Part shown: in pieces, positions 1-10,496 of the stretch
Layout: the number at the start of each line of letters is the position of its first letter
Position numbering within the stretch: position 1 is the stretch's first letter
Origin: Owenia fusiformis
Taxonomy: Eukaryota > Annelida > Polychaeta > Sabellida > Oweniidae
Assembly: GCA_903813345.2 (NCBI GenBank)
Contig: CAIIXF020000394.1
Location: forward strand, 1-17,000
Length of the DNA: 17,000 nt
Direction of reading: 5' to 3'
Notes under the pieces: generated by a model
The model's input: the letters and a program-made list of their open reading frames with translations, nothing else
Database searches by the model: none
What the model was told of the DNA's origin: nothing
Position numbers and translations under genes: made by a program

Positions 1-240
1 TGATATGATAATTTAATATAGAAGCTCATTTACTGAAAATTAATCACTAAATAATGGCTAAATTGGGGTAATCTCTGACCGAAAATGACTAGATTTCACC
101 ATTTTTTTTGTTTCATGGTTCAGTGATTTTGGCAATAAACATTATGGAAGTACGAATAAACGTTTTGACATGCTAAATATTGTGAACTTTTGTTAAGCCA
201 TAGCGAGTAGCAGTATTTCTATTGCAAAAATGGTCAGTTA

Positions 241-259
241 TGTATAAAACTGCATGGCC
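241..259. repeat. 19-bp segment absent from units 2 and 14
   Basis: Shown in unit 1. The segment begins TGTATAAAAC and ends GGCC. Its ends share no microhomology, so the same deletion is unlikely to have happened twice independently. Confidence 0.95.
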
Positions 260-271
260 CTAAAATAAATG

Positions 272-281
272 ACCCCGGGGT
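272..281. repeat. GC-rich 10-bp palindrome ACCCCGGGGT
   Basis: Perfect palindrome in an AT-rich monomer, followed directly by a GTTAAC palindrome that overlaps its end. Present in every unit. Confidence 0.7.
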
Positions 282-293
282 TAACAAAGCAGC

Positions 294-301
294 TATAAAA
301 G
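294..301 (+). promoter_or_regulatory. TATA-like box TATAAAAG in each monomer
   Basis: A consensus TATA box lies in the core module X, shortly after a GC-rich palindrome ACCCCGGGGT (272-281). It is present in all 14 units, including B and a. No conserved initiator or downstream product is obvious, so transcription of the satellite from this site is only a possibility. Confidence 0.25.
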
Positions 302-405
302 CTCTTCTATTGGTGCGATTGGGCTTAAATTGCACAAAAAGTCTTGAAACACTCTAATGTTTAAGAAAAACAAGATTTCTGGCACAAAATCATTCAACCG
401 TGTCA

Positions 406-412
406 CTATTAG
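406..412 (+). repeat. Left CTATTAG direct repeat flanking the Y module
   Basis: Seven-base direct repeat, preceded by CA here and by CC at the right copy, so homology is exactly seven bases. Repeated in every full-length unit. Confidence 0.9.
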
Positions 413-470
413 AATATAGTCCGGAGTAGGGATACTAGCGGTTACCGTTGGTTATTTGGTTTTCTGTATA

Positions 471-482
471 AAAAAGCTTTTT
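471..482. repeat. 12-bp palindrome AAAAAGCTTTTT in the Y module
   Basis: Perfect palindrome preceded by TATA, so the stretch 467-476 also reads as a TATA-like run. Absent from B units; unit 11 has a private change at the left edge (12289). Confidence 0.6.
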
Positions 483-502
483 CTCCTTTTCTGTCCCGTC
501 GC

Positions 503-517
503 AGCGCCATCTAGTGT
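503..517 (-). promoter_or_regulatory. CTCF-like motif in the Y module (10 copies in the array)
   Basis: Read on the minus strand, the site is ACACTAGATGGCGCT. It matches 14 of 15 positions of the CTCF consensus CCASYAGRKGGCRSY; only the first base differs. Copies start at 503, 1806, 3128, 4450, 6633, 7955, 10999, 12321, 14504 and 15807, one in every A/a unit and none in B units. The match to the consensus is seen in the sequence. Actual binding is inference, and depends on the host CTCF having a similar specificity, as its zinc fingers are generally conserved in bilaterians. Confidence 0.45.
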
Positions 518-544
518 TTGATAAATGAATCAAGGTTTATTCTC

Positions 545-567
545 GATAGGGTAAGTACTAATCTATC
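545..567 (+). other. Hairpin GATAG/CTATC presenting a splice-donor-like GGTAAGTA
   Basis: GATAG at 545-549 and CTATC at 563-567 can pair, leaving a 13-base loop with GGTAAGTA, a near-consensus 5' splice site. It lies in the Y module, so only in A/a units. I considered a spliced-leader RNA gene and rejected it; see the rejected list. Confidence 0.3.
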
Positions 568-606
568 AGGAAACATTTACAAGTTTGGTTAGAAACAGAA
601 TTTTTA

Positions 607-618
607 TAGATGGCGGAG
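607..618 (+). promoter_or_regulatory. Second TAGATGGCG core, opposite orientation (YY1/CTCF-like)
   Basis: The nine bases TAGATGGCG here are the inverse of 505-513, about 90 bp away, so the two cores point away from each other. ATGGCGG is also the core of YY1-type sites. As a CTCF site it is much weaker than the first. Present only in A/a units. Confidence 0.25.
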
Positions 619-706
619 TGATTTTTGAGACTATGTAGAGCAGAATAATTTTCTGAAACAGGTAGCTTTACGGTGGTAGCTCTCTCCAGATTCAGTTATC
701 TCAAAA

Positions 707-722
707 ACGGTGTGGTCACCGT
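707..722. other. Small hairpin ACGGTG-TGGT-CACCGT in the Y module
   Basis: Six-base perfect stem with a four-base loop; found only in A/a units. Function unknown. Confidence 0.4.
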
Positions 723-767
723 ATGCTTATTTTGTAACGGCAAGCTAGACAAGACTCCAATGAACAC

Positions 768-801
768 TGGGCACTGTTTCGCTGAGCTAGATCTGTGCCC
801 A
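768..801. other. Hairpin TGGGCAC/GTGCCCA in the Y module
   Basis: Seven-base perfect inverted repeat (768-774 and 795-801) around a 20-base loop, close to the right edge of the Y module. Found only in A/a units. No terminator or RNA gene can be argued from it alone. Confidence 0.4.
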
Positions 802-866
802 TGAATATATTATGAAATGAAACGTTATAATGGTCGTCAATGGGATTTTTTACTGCAATCTTGACC

Positions 867-873
867 CTATTAG
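867..873 (+). repeat. Right CTATTAG direct repeat, also the array end-point
   Basis: Second copy, 461 bp from the first. It sits inside a small potential hairpin: ACCCT at 864-868 and AGGGT at 878-882 around a nine-base loop. The terminal unit of the array ends at the equivalent of base 867. Confidence 0.85.
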
Positions 874-1003
874 CAACAGGGTGGTGACAGTACTAGGGTG
901 GGAAATAGCGTTATTTTTGTAAAAATTACACTTTCTTACCAATGTGTACCTTGCATCTCTAAGAAAAATCAAATCATCCGAAGAATTAGCAATTTAGATT
1001 TTC

Positions 1004-1014
1004 GCTGATTCAGC
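1004..1014. promoter_or_regulatory. Maf/bZIP-like palindrome GCTGATTCAGC
   Basis: Eleven-base palindrome (GCTGA, T, TCAGC) followed by A, resembling a Maf recognition element TGCTGA(S)TCAGCA with two differences. It lies in the core module and so recurs in all 13 complete units, except that unit 7 has lost it through g to a at 8465. Unit 14 ends before it. Confidence 0.25.
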
Positions 1015-1033
1015 ATTTTTCATTTTTTACCTA

Positions 1034-1070
1034 AAAATCACAGGTTTTGACCATTTTTGGCCTGTATTTT
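1034..1070. other. Imperfect hairpin AAAATcACAGG / CCTGTATTTT
   Basis: Ten-base-pair stem with one bulged C at 1039 and a 16-base loop. The loop contains half of a 12-bp inverted repeat whose partner is at 225-236 (CAAAAATGGTCA against TGACCATTTTTG at 1048-1059). Present in all complete units. Confidence 0.4.
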
Positions 1071-1282
1071 GTTACAGGATAGCACAAGAGGGCTGTTAGT
1101 GCTGGTTTTAAGAGGTTGTTGACAGGCTTTCATCAAATTATTACCGAACTTAAGGATTCAGCCATTATCATAGCATGTAATACAGCTTTTTCCTTTGTGT
1201 CTGAATTTTTTTTGAAAATATATGACAAAATTGACACATTTAACCCCATAGACTGACCAAATATGGCTGAAAACAGTTACTA

Positions 1283-1292
1283 ACATGCATGT
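1283..1292. repeat. 10-bp palindrome ACATGCATGT
   Basis: Perfect palindrome in the core module near the unit junction as defined here; conserved in all complete units. Confidence 0.6.
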
Positions 1293-1322
1293 AATTAAAA
1301 CAAGAACATTGCTTTGCAAAAC

Positions 1323-2625
1323 TGATATGATAATTTAATATAGAAGCTCATTTACTGAAAATTAATCACTAAATAATGGCTAAATTGGGGTAATCTCTGA
1401 CCGAAAATGACTAGATTTCACCATTTTTTTTGTTTCATGGTTCAGTGATTATGGCAATAAACATTATGGAAGTACGAATAAACGTTTTGACATGCTAAAT
1501 ATTGTGAACTTTTGTTAAGCCATAGCGAGTAGCAGTATTTCTATTGCAAAAATGGTCAGTTACTAAAATAAATGACCCCGGGGTTAACAAAGCAGCTATA
1601 AAAGCTCTTCTATTGGTGCGATTGGGCTTAAATTGCACAAAAAGTCTTGAAACACTCTAATGTTTAAGAAAAACAAGATTTCTGGCACAAAATCATTCAA
1701 CCGTGTCACTATTAGAATATAGTCCGGAGTAGGGATACTAGCGGTTACCGTTGGTTATTTGGTTTTCTGTATAAAAAAGCTTTTTCTCCTTTTCTGTCCC
1801 GTCGCAGCGCCATCTAGTGTTTGATAAATGAATCAAGGTTTATTCTCGATAGGGTAAGTACTAATCTATCAGGAAACATTTACAAGTTTGGTTAGAAACA
1901 GAATTTTTATAGATGGCGGAGTGATTTTTGAGACTATGTAGAGCAGAATAATTTTCTGAAACAGGTAGCTTTACGGTGGTAGCTCTCTCCAGATTCAGTT
2001 ATCTCAAAAACGGTGTGGTCACCGTATGCTTATTTTGTAACGGCAAGCTAGACAAGACTCCAATGAACACTGGGCACTGTTTCGCTGAGCTAGATCTGTG
2101 CCCATGAATATATTATGAAATGAAACGTTATAATGGTCGTCAATGGGATTTTTTACTGCAATCTTGACCCTATTAGCAACAGGGTGGTGACAGTACTAGG
2201 GTGGGAAATAGCGTTATTTTTGTAAAAATTACACTTTCTTACCAATGTGTACCTTGCATCTCTAAGAAAAATCAAATCATCCGAAGAATTAGCAATTTAG
2301 ATTTTCGCTGATTCAGCATTTTTCATTTTTTACCTAAAAATCACAGGTTTTGACCATTTTTGGCCTGTATTTTGTTACAGGATAGCACAAGAGGGCTGTT
2401 AGTGCTGGTTTTAAGAGGTTGTTGACAGGCTTTCATCAAATTATTACCGAACTTAAGGATTCAGCCATTATCATAGCATGTAATACAGCTTTTTCCTTTG
2501 TGTCTGAATTTTTTTTGAAAATATATGACAAAATTGACACATTTAACCCCATAGACTGACCAAATATGGCTGAAAACAGTTACTAACATGCATGTAATTA
2601 AAACAAGAACATTGCTTTGCAAAAC
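1323..2625. repeat. Satellite unit 2, type a (1303 bp, 19-bp deletion)
   Basis: Identical to unit 1 by eye except for loss of monomer bases 241-259 (junction between 1562 and 1563) and a private t to a change at 1451. The 19-bp deletion has no microhomology at its ends and recurs only in unit 14. Confidence 0.97.
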
Positions 2626-3947
2626 TGATATGATAATTTAATATAGAAGCTCATTTACTGAAAATTAATCACTAAATAATGGCTAAATTGGGGTAATCTC
2701 TGACCGAAAATGACTAGATTTCACCATTTTTTTTGTTTCATGGTTCAGTGATTTTGGCAATAAACATTATGGAAGTACGAATAAACGTTTTGACATGCTA
2801 AATATTGTGAACTTTTGTTAAGCCATAGCGAGTAGCAGTATTTCTATTGCAAAAATGGTCAGTTATGTATAAAACTGCATGGCCCTAAAATAAATGACCC
2901 CGGGGTTAACAAAGCAGCTATAAAAGCTCTTCTATTGGTGCGATTGGGCTTAAATTGCACAAAAAGTCTTGAAACACTCTAATGTTTAAGAAAAACAAGA
3001 TTTCTGGCACAAAATCATTCAACCGTGACACTATTAGAATATAGTCCGGAGTAGGGATACTAGCGGTTACCGTTGGTTATTTGGTTTTCTGTATAAAAAA
3101 GCTTTTTCTCCTTTTCTGTCCCGTCGCAGCGCCATCTAGTGTTTGATAAATGAATCAAGGTTTATTCTCGATAGGGTAAGTACTAATCTATCAGGAAACA
3201 TTTACAAGTTTGGTTAGAAACAGAATTTTTATAGATGGCGGAGTGATTTTTGAGACTATGTAGAGCAGAATAATTTTCTGAAACAGGTAGCTTTACGGTG
3301 GTAGCTCTCTCCAGATTCAGTTATCTCAAAAACGGTGTGGTCACCGTATGCTTATTTTGTAACGGCAAGCTAGACAAGACTCCAATGAACACTGGGCACT
3401 GTTTCGCTGAGCTAGATCTGTGCCCATGAATATATTATGAAATGAAACGTTATAATGGTCGTCAATGGGATTTTTTACTGCAATCTTGACCCTATTAGCA
3501 ACAGGGTGGTGACAGTACTAGGGTGGGAAATAGCGTTATTTTTGTAAAAATTACACTTTCTTACCAATGTGTACCTTGCATCTCTAAGAAAAATCAAATC
3601 ATCCGAAGAATTAGCAATTTAGATTTTCGCTGATTCAGCATTTTTCATTTTTTACCTAAAAATCACAGGTTTTGACCATTTTTGGCCTGTATTTTGTTAC
3701 AGGATAGCACAAGAGGGCTGTTAGTGCTGGTTTTAAGAGGTTGTTGACAGGCTTTCATCAAATTATTACCGAACTTAAGGATTCAGCCATTATCATAGCA
3801 TGTAATACAGCTTTTTCCTTTGTGTCTGAATTTTTTTTGAAAATATATGACAAAATTGACACATTTAACCCCATAGACTGACCAAATATGGCTGAAAACA
3901 GTTACTAACATGCATGTAATTAAAACAAGAACATTGCTTTGCAAAAC
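2626..3947. repeat. Satellite unit 3, type A (1322 bp)
   Basis: Full-length monomer with the Y module. One private substitution is seen, t to a at 3028, nine bases before the left CTATTAG. Confidence 0.97.
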
Positions 3948-5269
3948 TGATATGATAATTTAATATAGAAGCTCATTTACTGAAAATTAATCACTAAATA
4001 ATGGCTAAATTGGGGTAATCTCTGACCGAAAATGACTAGATTTCACCATTTTTTTTGTTTCATGGTTCAGTGATTTTGGCAATAAACATTATGGAAGTAC
4101 GAATAAACGTTTTGACATGCTAAATATTGTGAACTTTTGTTAAGCCATAGCGAGTAGCAGTATTTCTATTGCAAAAATGGTCAGTTATGTATAAAACTGC
4201 ATGGCCCTAAAATAAATGACCCCGGGGTTAACAAAGCAGCTATAAAAGCTCTTCTATTGGTGCGATTGGGCTTAAATTGCACAAAAAGTCTTGAAACACT
4301 CTAATGTTTAAGAAAAACAAGATTTCTGGCACAAAATCATTCAACCGTGTCACTATTAGAATATAGTCCGGAGTAGGGATACTAGCGGTTACCGTTGGTT
4401 ATTTGGTTTTCTGTATAAAAAAGCTTTTTCTCCTTTTCTGTCCCGTCGCAGCGCCATCTAGTGTTTGATAAATGAATCAAGGTTTATTCTCGATAGGGTA
4501 AGTACTAATCTATCAGGAAACATTTACAAGTTTGGTTAGAAACAGAATTTTTATAGATGGCGGAGTGATTTTTGAGACTATGTAGAGCAGAATAATTTTC
4601 TGAAACAGGTAGCTTTACGGTGGTAGCTCTCTCCAGATTCAGTTATCTCAAAAACGGTGTGGTCACCGTATGCTTATTTTGTAACGGCAAGCTAGACAAG
4701 ACTCCAATGAACACTGGGCACTGTTTCGCTGAGCTAGATCTGTGCCCATGAATATATTATGAAATGAAACGTTATAATGGTCGTCAATGGGATTTTTTAC
4801 TGCAATCTTGACCCTATTAGCAACAGGGTGGTGACAGTACTAGGGTGGGAAATAGCGTTATTTTTGTAAAAATTACACTTTCTTACCAATGTGTACCTTG
4901 CATCTCGAAGAAAAATCAAATCATCCGAAGAATTAGCAATTTAGATTTTCGCTGATTCAGCATTTTTCATTTTTTACCTAAAAATCACAGGTTTTGACCA
5001 TTTTTGGCCTGTATTTTGTTACAGGATAGCACAAGAGGGCTGTTAGTGCTGGTTTTAAGAGGTTGTTGACAGGCTTTCATCAAATTATTACCGAACTTAA
5101 GGATTCAGCCATTATCATAGCATGTAATACAGCTTTTTCCTTTGTGTCTGAATTTTTTTTGAAAATATATGACAAAATTGACACATTTAACCCCATAGAC
5201 TGACCAAATATGGCTGAAAACAGTTACTAACATGCATGTAATTAAAACAAGAACATTGCTTTGCAAAAC
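3948..5269. repeat. Satellite unit 4, type A (1322 bp)
   Basis: Full-length monomer with the Y module. One private substitution is seen, t to g at 4907. Confidence 0.97.
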
Positions 5270-6130
5270 TGATATGATAATTTAATATAGAAGCTCATTT
5301 ACTGAAAATTAATCACTAAATAATGGCTAAATTGGGGTAATCTCTGACCGAAAATGACTAGATTTCACCATTTTTTTTGTTTCATGGTTCAGTGATTTTG
5401 GCAATAAACATTATGGAAGTACGAATAAACGTTTTGACATGCTAAATATTGTGAACTTTTGTTAAGCCATAGCGAGTAGCAGTATTTCTATTGCAAAAAT
5501 GGTCAGTTATGTATAAAACTGCATGGCCCTAAAATAAATGACCCCGGGGTTAACAAAGCAGCTATAAAAGCTCTTCTATTGGTGCGATTGGGCTTAAATT
5601 GCACAAAAAGTCTTGAAACACTCTAATGTTTAAGAAAAACAAGATTTCTGGCACAAAATCATTCAACCGTGTCACTATTAGCAACAGGGTGGTGACAGTA
5701 CTAGGGTGGGAAATAGCGTTATTTTTGTAAAAATTACACTTTCTTACCAATGTGTACCTTGCATCTCTAAGAAAAATCAAATCATCCGAAGAATTAGCAA
5801 TTTAGATTTTCGCTGATTCAGCATTTTTCATTTTTTACCTAAAAATCACAGGTTTTGACCATTTTTGGCCTGTATTTTGTTACAGGATAGCACAAGAGGG
5901 CTGTTAGTGCTGGTTTTAAGAGGTTGTTGACAGGCTTTCATCAAATTATTACCGAACTTAAGGATTCAGCCATTATCATAGCATGTAATACAGCTTTTTC
6001 CTTTGTGTCTGAATTTTTTTTGAAAATATATGACAAAATTGACACATTTAACCCCATAGACTGACCAAATATGGCTGAAAACAGTTACTAACATGCATGT
6101 AATTAAAACAAGAACATTGCTTTGCAAAAC
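5270..6130. repeat. Satellite unit 5, type B (861 bp, lacks Y module)
   Basis: Monomer lacking the 461-bp Y module. A single CTATTAG at 5675-5681 marks the junction where the two flanking copies of the full unit have become one. It lacks the CTCF-like and YY1-like motifs but keeps the TATA-like box. Confidence 0.98.
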
Positions 6131-7452
6131 TGATATGATAATTTAATATAGAAGCTCATTTACTGAAAATTAATCACTAAATAATGGCTAAATTGGGGTA
6201 ATCTCTGACCGAAAATGACTAGATTTCACCATTTTTTTTGTTTCATGGTTCAGTGATTTTGGCAATAAACATTATGGAAGTACGAATAAACGTTTTGACA
6301 TGCTAAATATTGTGAACTTTTGTTAAGCCATAGCGAGTAGCAGTATTTCTATTGCAAAAATGGTCAGTTATGTATAAAACTGCATGGCCCTAAAATAAAT
6401 GACCCCGGGGTTAACAAAGCAGCTATAAAAGCTCTTCTATTGGTGCGATTGGGCTTAAATTGCACAAAAAGTCTTGAAACACTCTAATGTTTAAGAAAAA
6501 CAAGATTTCTGGCACAAAATCATTCAACCGTGTCACTATTAGAATATAGTCCGGAGTAGGGATACTAGCGGTTACCGTTGGTTATTTGGTTTTCTGTATA
6601 AAAAAGCTTTTTCTCCTTTTCTGTCCCGTCGCAGCGCCATCTAGTGTTTGATAAATGAATCAAGGTTTATTCTCGATAGGGTAAGTACTAATCTATCAGG
6701 AAACATTTACAAGTTTGGTTAGAAACAGAATTTTTATAGATGGCGGAGTGATTTTTGAGACTATGTAGAGCAGAATAATTTTCTGAAACAGGTAGCTTTA
6801 CGGTGGTAGCTCTCTCCAGATTCAGTTATCTCAAAAACGGTGTGGTCACCGTATGCTTATTTTGTAACGGCAAGCTAGACAAGACTCCAATGAACACTGG
6901 GCACTGTTTCGCTGAGCTAGATCTGTGCCCATGAATATATTATGAAATGAAACGTTATAATGGTCGTCAATGGGATTTTTTACTGCAATCTTGACCCTAT
7001 TAGCAACAGGGTGGTGACAGTACTAGGGTGGGAAATAGCGTTATTTTTGTAAAAATTACACTTTCTTACCAATGTGTACCTTGCATCTCTAAGAAAAATC
7101 AAATCATCCGAAGAATTAGCAATTTAGATTTTCGCTGATTCAGCATTTTTCATTTTTTACCTAAAAATCACAGGTTTTGACCATTTTTGGCCTGTATTTT
7201 GTTACAGGATAGCACAAGAGGGCTGTTAGTGCTGGTTTTAAGAGGTTGTTGACAGGCTTTCATCAAATTATTACCGAACTTAAGGATTCAGCCATTATCA
7301 TAGCATGTAATACAGCTTTTTCCTTTGTGTCTGAATTTTTTTTGAAAATATATGACAAAATTGACACATTTAACCCCATAGACTGACCAAATATGGCTGA
7401 AAACAGTTACTAACATGCATGTAATTAAAACAAGAACATTGCTTTGCAAAAC
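6131..7452. repeat. Satellite unit 6, type A (1322 bp)
   Basis: Full-length monomer with the Y module. I compared most of it with unit 1 and saw no difference. Confidence 0.97.
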
Positions 7453-8774
7453 TGATATGATAATTTAATATAGAAGCTCATTTACTGAAAATTAATCACT
7501 AAATAATGGCTAAATTGGGGTAATCTCTGACCGAAAATGACTAGATTTCACCATTTTTTTTGTTTCATGGTTCAGTGATTTTGGCAATAAACATTATGGA
7601 AGTACGAATAAACGTTTTGACATGCTAAATATTGTGAACTTTTGTTAAGCCATAGCGAGTAGCAGTATTTCTATTGCAAAAATGGTCAGTTATGTATAAA
7701 ACTGCATGGCCCTAAAATAAATGACCCCGGGGTTAACAAAGCAGCTATAAAAGCTCTTCTATTGGTGCGATTGGGCTTAAATTGCACAAAAAGTCTTGAA
7801 ACACTCTAATGTTTAAGAAAAACAAGATTTCTGGCACAAAATCATTCAACCGTGTCACTATTAGAATATAGTCCGGAGTAGGGATACTAGCGGTTACCGT
7901 TGGTTATTTGGTTTTCTGTATAAAAAAGCTTTTTCTCCTTTTCTGTCCCGTCGCAGCGCCATCTAGTGTTTGATAAATGAATCAAGGTTTATTCTCGATA
8001 GGGTAAGTACTAATCTATCAGGAAACATTTACAAGTTTGGTTAGAAACAGAATTTTTATAGATGGCGGAGTGATTTTTGAGACTATGTAGAGCAGAATAA
8101 TTTTCTGAAACAGGTAGCTTTACGGTGGTAGCTCTCTCCAGATTCAGTTATCTCAAAAACGGTGTGGTCACCGTATGCTTATTTTGTAACGGCAAGCTAG
8201 ACAAGACTCCAATGAACACTGGGCACTGTTTCGCTGAGCTAGATCTGTGCCCATGAATATATTATGAAATGAAACGTTATAATGGTCGTCAATGGGATTT
8301 TTTACTGCAATCTTGACCCTATTAGCAACAGGGTGGTGACAGTACTAGGGTGGGAAATAGCGTTATTTTTGTAAAAATTACACTTTCTTACCAATGTGTA
8401 CCTTGCATCTCTAAGAAAAATCAAATCATCCGAAGAATTAGCAATTTAGATTTTCGCTGATTCAACATTTTTCATTTTTTACCTAAAAATCACAGGTTTT
8501 GACCATTTTTGGCCTGTATTTTGTTACAGGATAGCACAAGAGGGCTGTTAGTGCTGGTTTTAAGAGGTTGTTGACAGGCTTTCATCAAATTATTACCGAA
8601 CTTAAGGATTCAGCCATTATCATAGCATGTAATACAGCTTTTTCCTTTGTGTCTGAATTTTTTTTGAAAATATATGACAAAATTGACACATTTAACCCCA
8701 TAGACTGACCAAATATGGCTGAAAACAGTTACTAACATGCATGTAATTAAAACAAGAACATTGCTTTGCAAAAC
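7453..8774. repeat. Satellite unit 7, type A (1322 bp)
   Basis: Full-length monomer with the Y module. Its one private change, g to a at 8465, breaks the Maf-like palindrome that is intact in the other complete units. Confidence 0.97.
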
Positions 8775-9635
8775 TGATATGATAATTTAATATAGAAGCT
8801 CATTTACTGAAAATTAATCACTAAATAATGGCTAAATTGGGGTAATCTCTGACCGAAAATGACTAGATTTCACCATTTTTTTTGTTTCATGGTTCAGTGA
8901 TTTTGGCAATAAACATTATGGAAGTACGAATAAACGTTTTGACATGCTAAATATTGTGAACTTTTGTTAAGCCATAGCGAGTAGCAGTATTTCTATTGCA
9001 AAAATGGTCAGTTATGTATAAAACTGCATGGCCCTAAAATAAATGACCCCGGGGTTAACAAAGCAGCTATAAAAGCTCTTCTATTGGTGCGATTGGGCTT
9101 AAATTGCACAAAAAGTCTTGAAACACTCTAATGTTTAAGAAAAACAAGATTTCTGGCACAAAATCATTCAACCGTGTCACTATTAGCAACAGGGTGGTGA
9201 CAGTACTAGGGTGGGAAATAGCGTTATTTTTGTAAAAATTACACTTTCTTACCAATGTGTACCTTGCATCTCTAAGAAAAATCAAATCATCCGAAGAATT
9301 AGCAATTTAGATTTTCGCTGATTCAGCATTTTTCATTTTTTACCTAAAAATCACAGGTTTTGACCATTTTTGGCCTGTATTTTGTTACAGGATAGCACAA
9401 GAGGGCTGTTAGTGCTGGTTTTAAGAGGTTGTTGACAGGCTTTCATCAAATTATTACCGAACTTAAGGATTCAGCCATTATCATAGCATGTAATACAGCT
9501 TTTTCCTTTGTGTCTGAATTTTTTTTGAAAATATATGACAAAATTGACACATTTAACCCCATAGACTGACCAAATATGGCTGAAAACAGTTACTAACATG
9601 CATGTAATTAAAACAAGAACATTGCTTTGCAAAAC
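8775..9635. repeat. Satellite unit 8, type B (861 bp, lacks Y module)
   Basis: Y-less monomer with the same junction as unit 5 (CTATTAG at 9180-9186). It is directly followed by another B unit, the only B-B pair in the window. Confidence 0.98.
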
Positions 9636-10496
9636 TGATATGATAATTTAATATAGAAGCTCATTTACTGAAAATTAATCACTAAATAATGGCTAAATTG
9701 GGGTAATCTCTGACCGAAAATGACTAGATTTCACCATTTTTTTTGTTTCATGGTTCAGTGATTTTGGCAATAAACATTATGGAAGTACGAATAAACGTTT
9801 TGACATGCTAAATATTGTGAACTTTTGTTAAGCCATAGCGAGTAGCAGTATTTCTATTGCAAAAATGGTCAGTTATGTATAAAACTGCATGGCCCTAAAA
9901 TAAATGACCCCGGGGTTAACAAAGCAGCTATAAAAGCTCTTCTATTGGTGCGATTGGGCTTAAATTGCACAAAAAGTCTTGAAACACTCTAATGTTTAAG
10001 AAAAACAAGATTTCTGGCACAAAATCATTCAACCGTGTCACTATTAGCAACAGGGTGGTGACAGTACTAGGGTGGGAAATAGCGTTATTTTTGTAAAAAT
10101 TACACTTTCTTACCAATGTGTACCTTGCATCTCTAAGAAAAATCAAATCATCCGAAGAATTAGCAATTTAGATTTTCGCTGATTCAGCATTTTTCATTTT
10201 TTACCTAAAAATCACAGGTTTTGACCATTTTTGGCCTGTATTTTGTTACAGGATAGCACAAGAGGGCTGTTAGTGCTGGTTTTAAGAGGTTGTTGACAGG
10301 CTTTCATCAAATTATTACCGAACTTAAGGATTCAGCCATTATCATAGCATGTAATACAGCTTTTTCCTTTGTGTCTGAATTTTTTTTGAAAATATATGAC
10401 AAAATTGACACATTTAACCCCATAGACTGACCAAATATGGCTGAAAACAGTTACTAACATGCATGTAATTAAAACAAGAACATTGCTTTGCAAAAC
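9636..10496. repeat. Satellite unit 9, type B (861 bp), extra unit breaking the A-A-B order
   Basis: Y-less monomer with its junction CTATTAG at 10041-10047. It is the one unit that interrupts the A-A-B series. This fits gain of one B, or loss of two A units, by unequal exchange. Confidence 0.98.

Larger units (their letters stand above)
413..873. repeat. Y module: 461-bp segment present in A/a units, absent from B units
   Basis: Shown in unit 1. The module lies between two copies of CTATTAG (406-412 and 867-873); B units keep one copy and nothing between. I checked the ends for terminal inverted repeats and saw none, and there is no terminal poly(A). The simplest reading is one deletion between 7-bp direct repeats, spread by homogenisation. 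An insertion with a 7-bp target duplication remains possible. The module holds a strong CTCF-like motif (503-517), a reversed second core (607-618), a 12-bp AAAAAGCTTTTT palindrome (471-482), and hairpins at 545-567, 707-722 and 768-801. Confidence 0.9.
1..1322. repeat. Satellite unit 1, type A (1322 bp), reference monomer
   Basis: Full-length monomer used here for monomer coordinates. It holds the 19-bp segment (241-259) missing from a units and the 461-bp Y module (413-873, flanked by CTATTAG at 406-412 and 867-873) missing from B units. The start point is arbitrary, because the array presumably continues to the left of the window. Confidence 0.98.
2626..6130. repeat. Higher-order repeat copy 1 (A-A-B, 3505 bp)
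   Basis: Units 3, 4 and 5 (1322 + 1322 + 861 bp) form a block whose length and order recur at 6131 and 10497. Private changes in this copy are t to a at 3028 and t to g at 4907. Confidence 0.9.
6131..9635. repeat. Higher-order repeat copy 2 (A-A-B, 3505 bp)
   Basis: Units 6, 7 and 8 repeat the 1322-1322-861 pattern directly after copy 1. One private change is visible, g to a at 8465. An extra single B unit (9636-10496) separates this copy from copy 3. Confidence 0.9.

Noticed and set aside
530-620. Spliced-leader or snRNA gene (GGTAAGTA at 550-557, AATTTTTA near 599)
   Set aside because: The putative Sm site lacks the usual terminal G, the expected pairing between exon and donor was not found, and there is no strong stem after the Sm-like run.
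413-873. Y module as a cut-and-paste transposon with a 7-bp target duplication
   Set aside because: The two ends were compared as reverse complements and share no terminal inverted repeat, and no transposase is coded. The idea is kept only as an alternative.
1-1322. Centromeric satellite with CENP-B boxes
   Set aside because: Each TTCG in the monomer was compared with NTTCGNNNNANNCGGGN, and none has the CGGG part. The adjacent gene also argues against a centromere core, though it does not exclude it.
5562-5780. 72-codon minus-strand reading frame repeated identically at 5562, 9067, 9928 and 13433
   Set aside because: It exists only in B units because loss of the Y module joins two sequences in frame. 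The four copies are identical because the DNA is identical, not through protein-level conservation. No family resemblance was seen.
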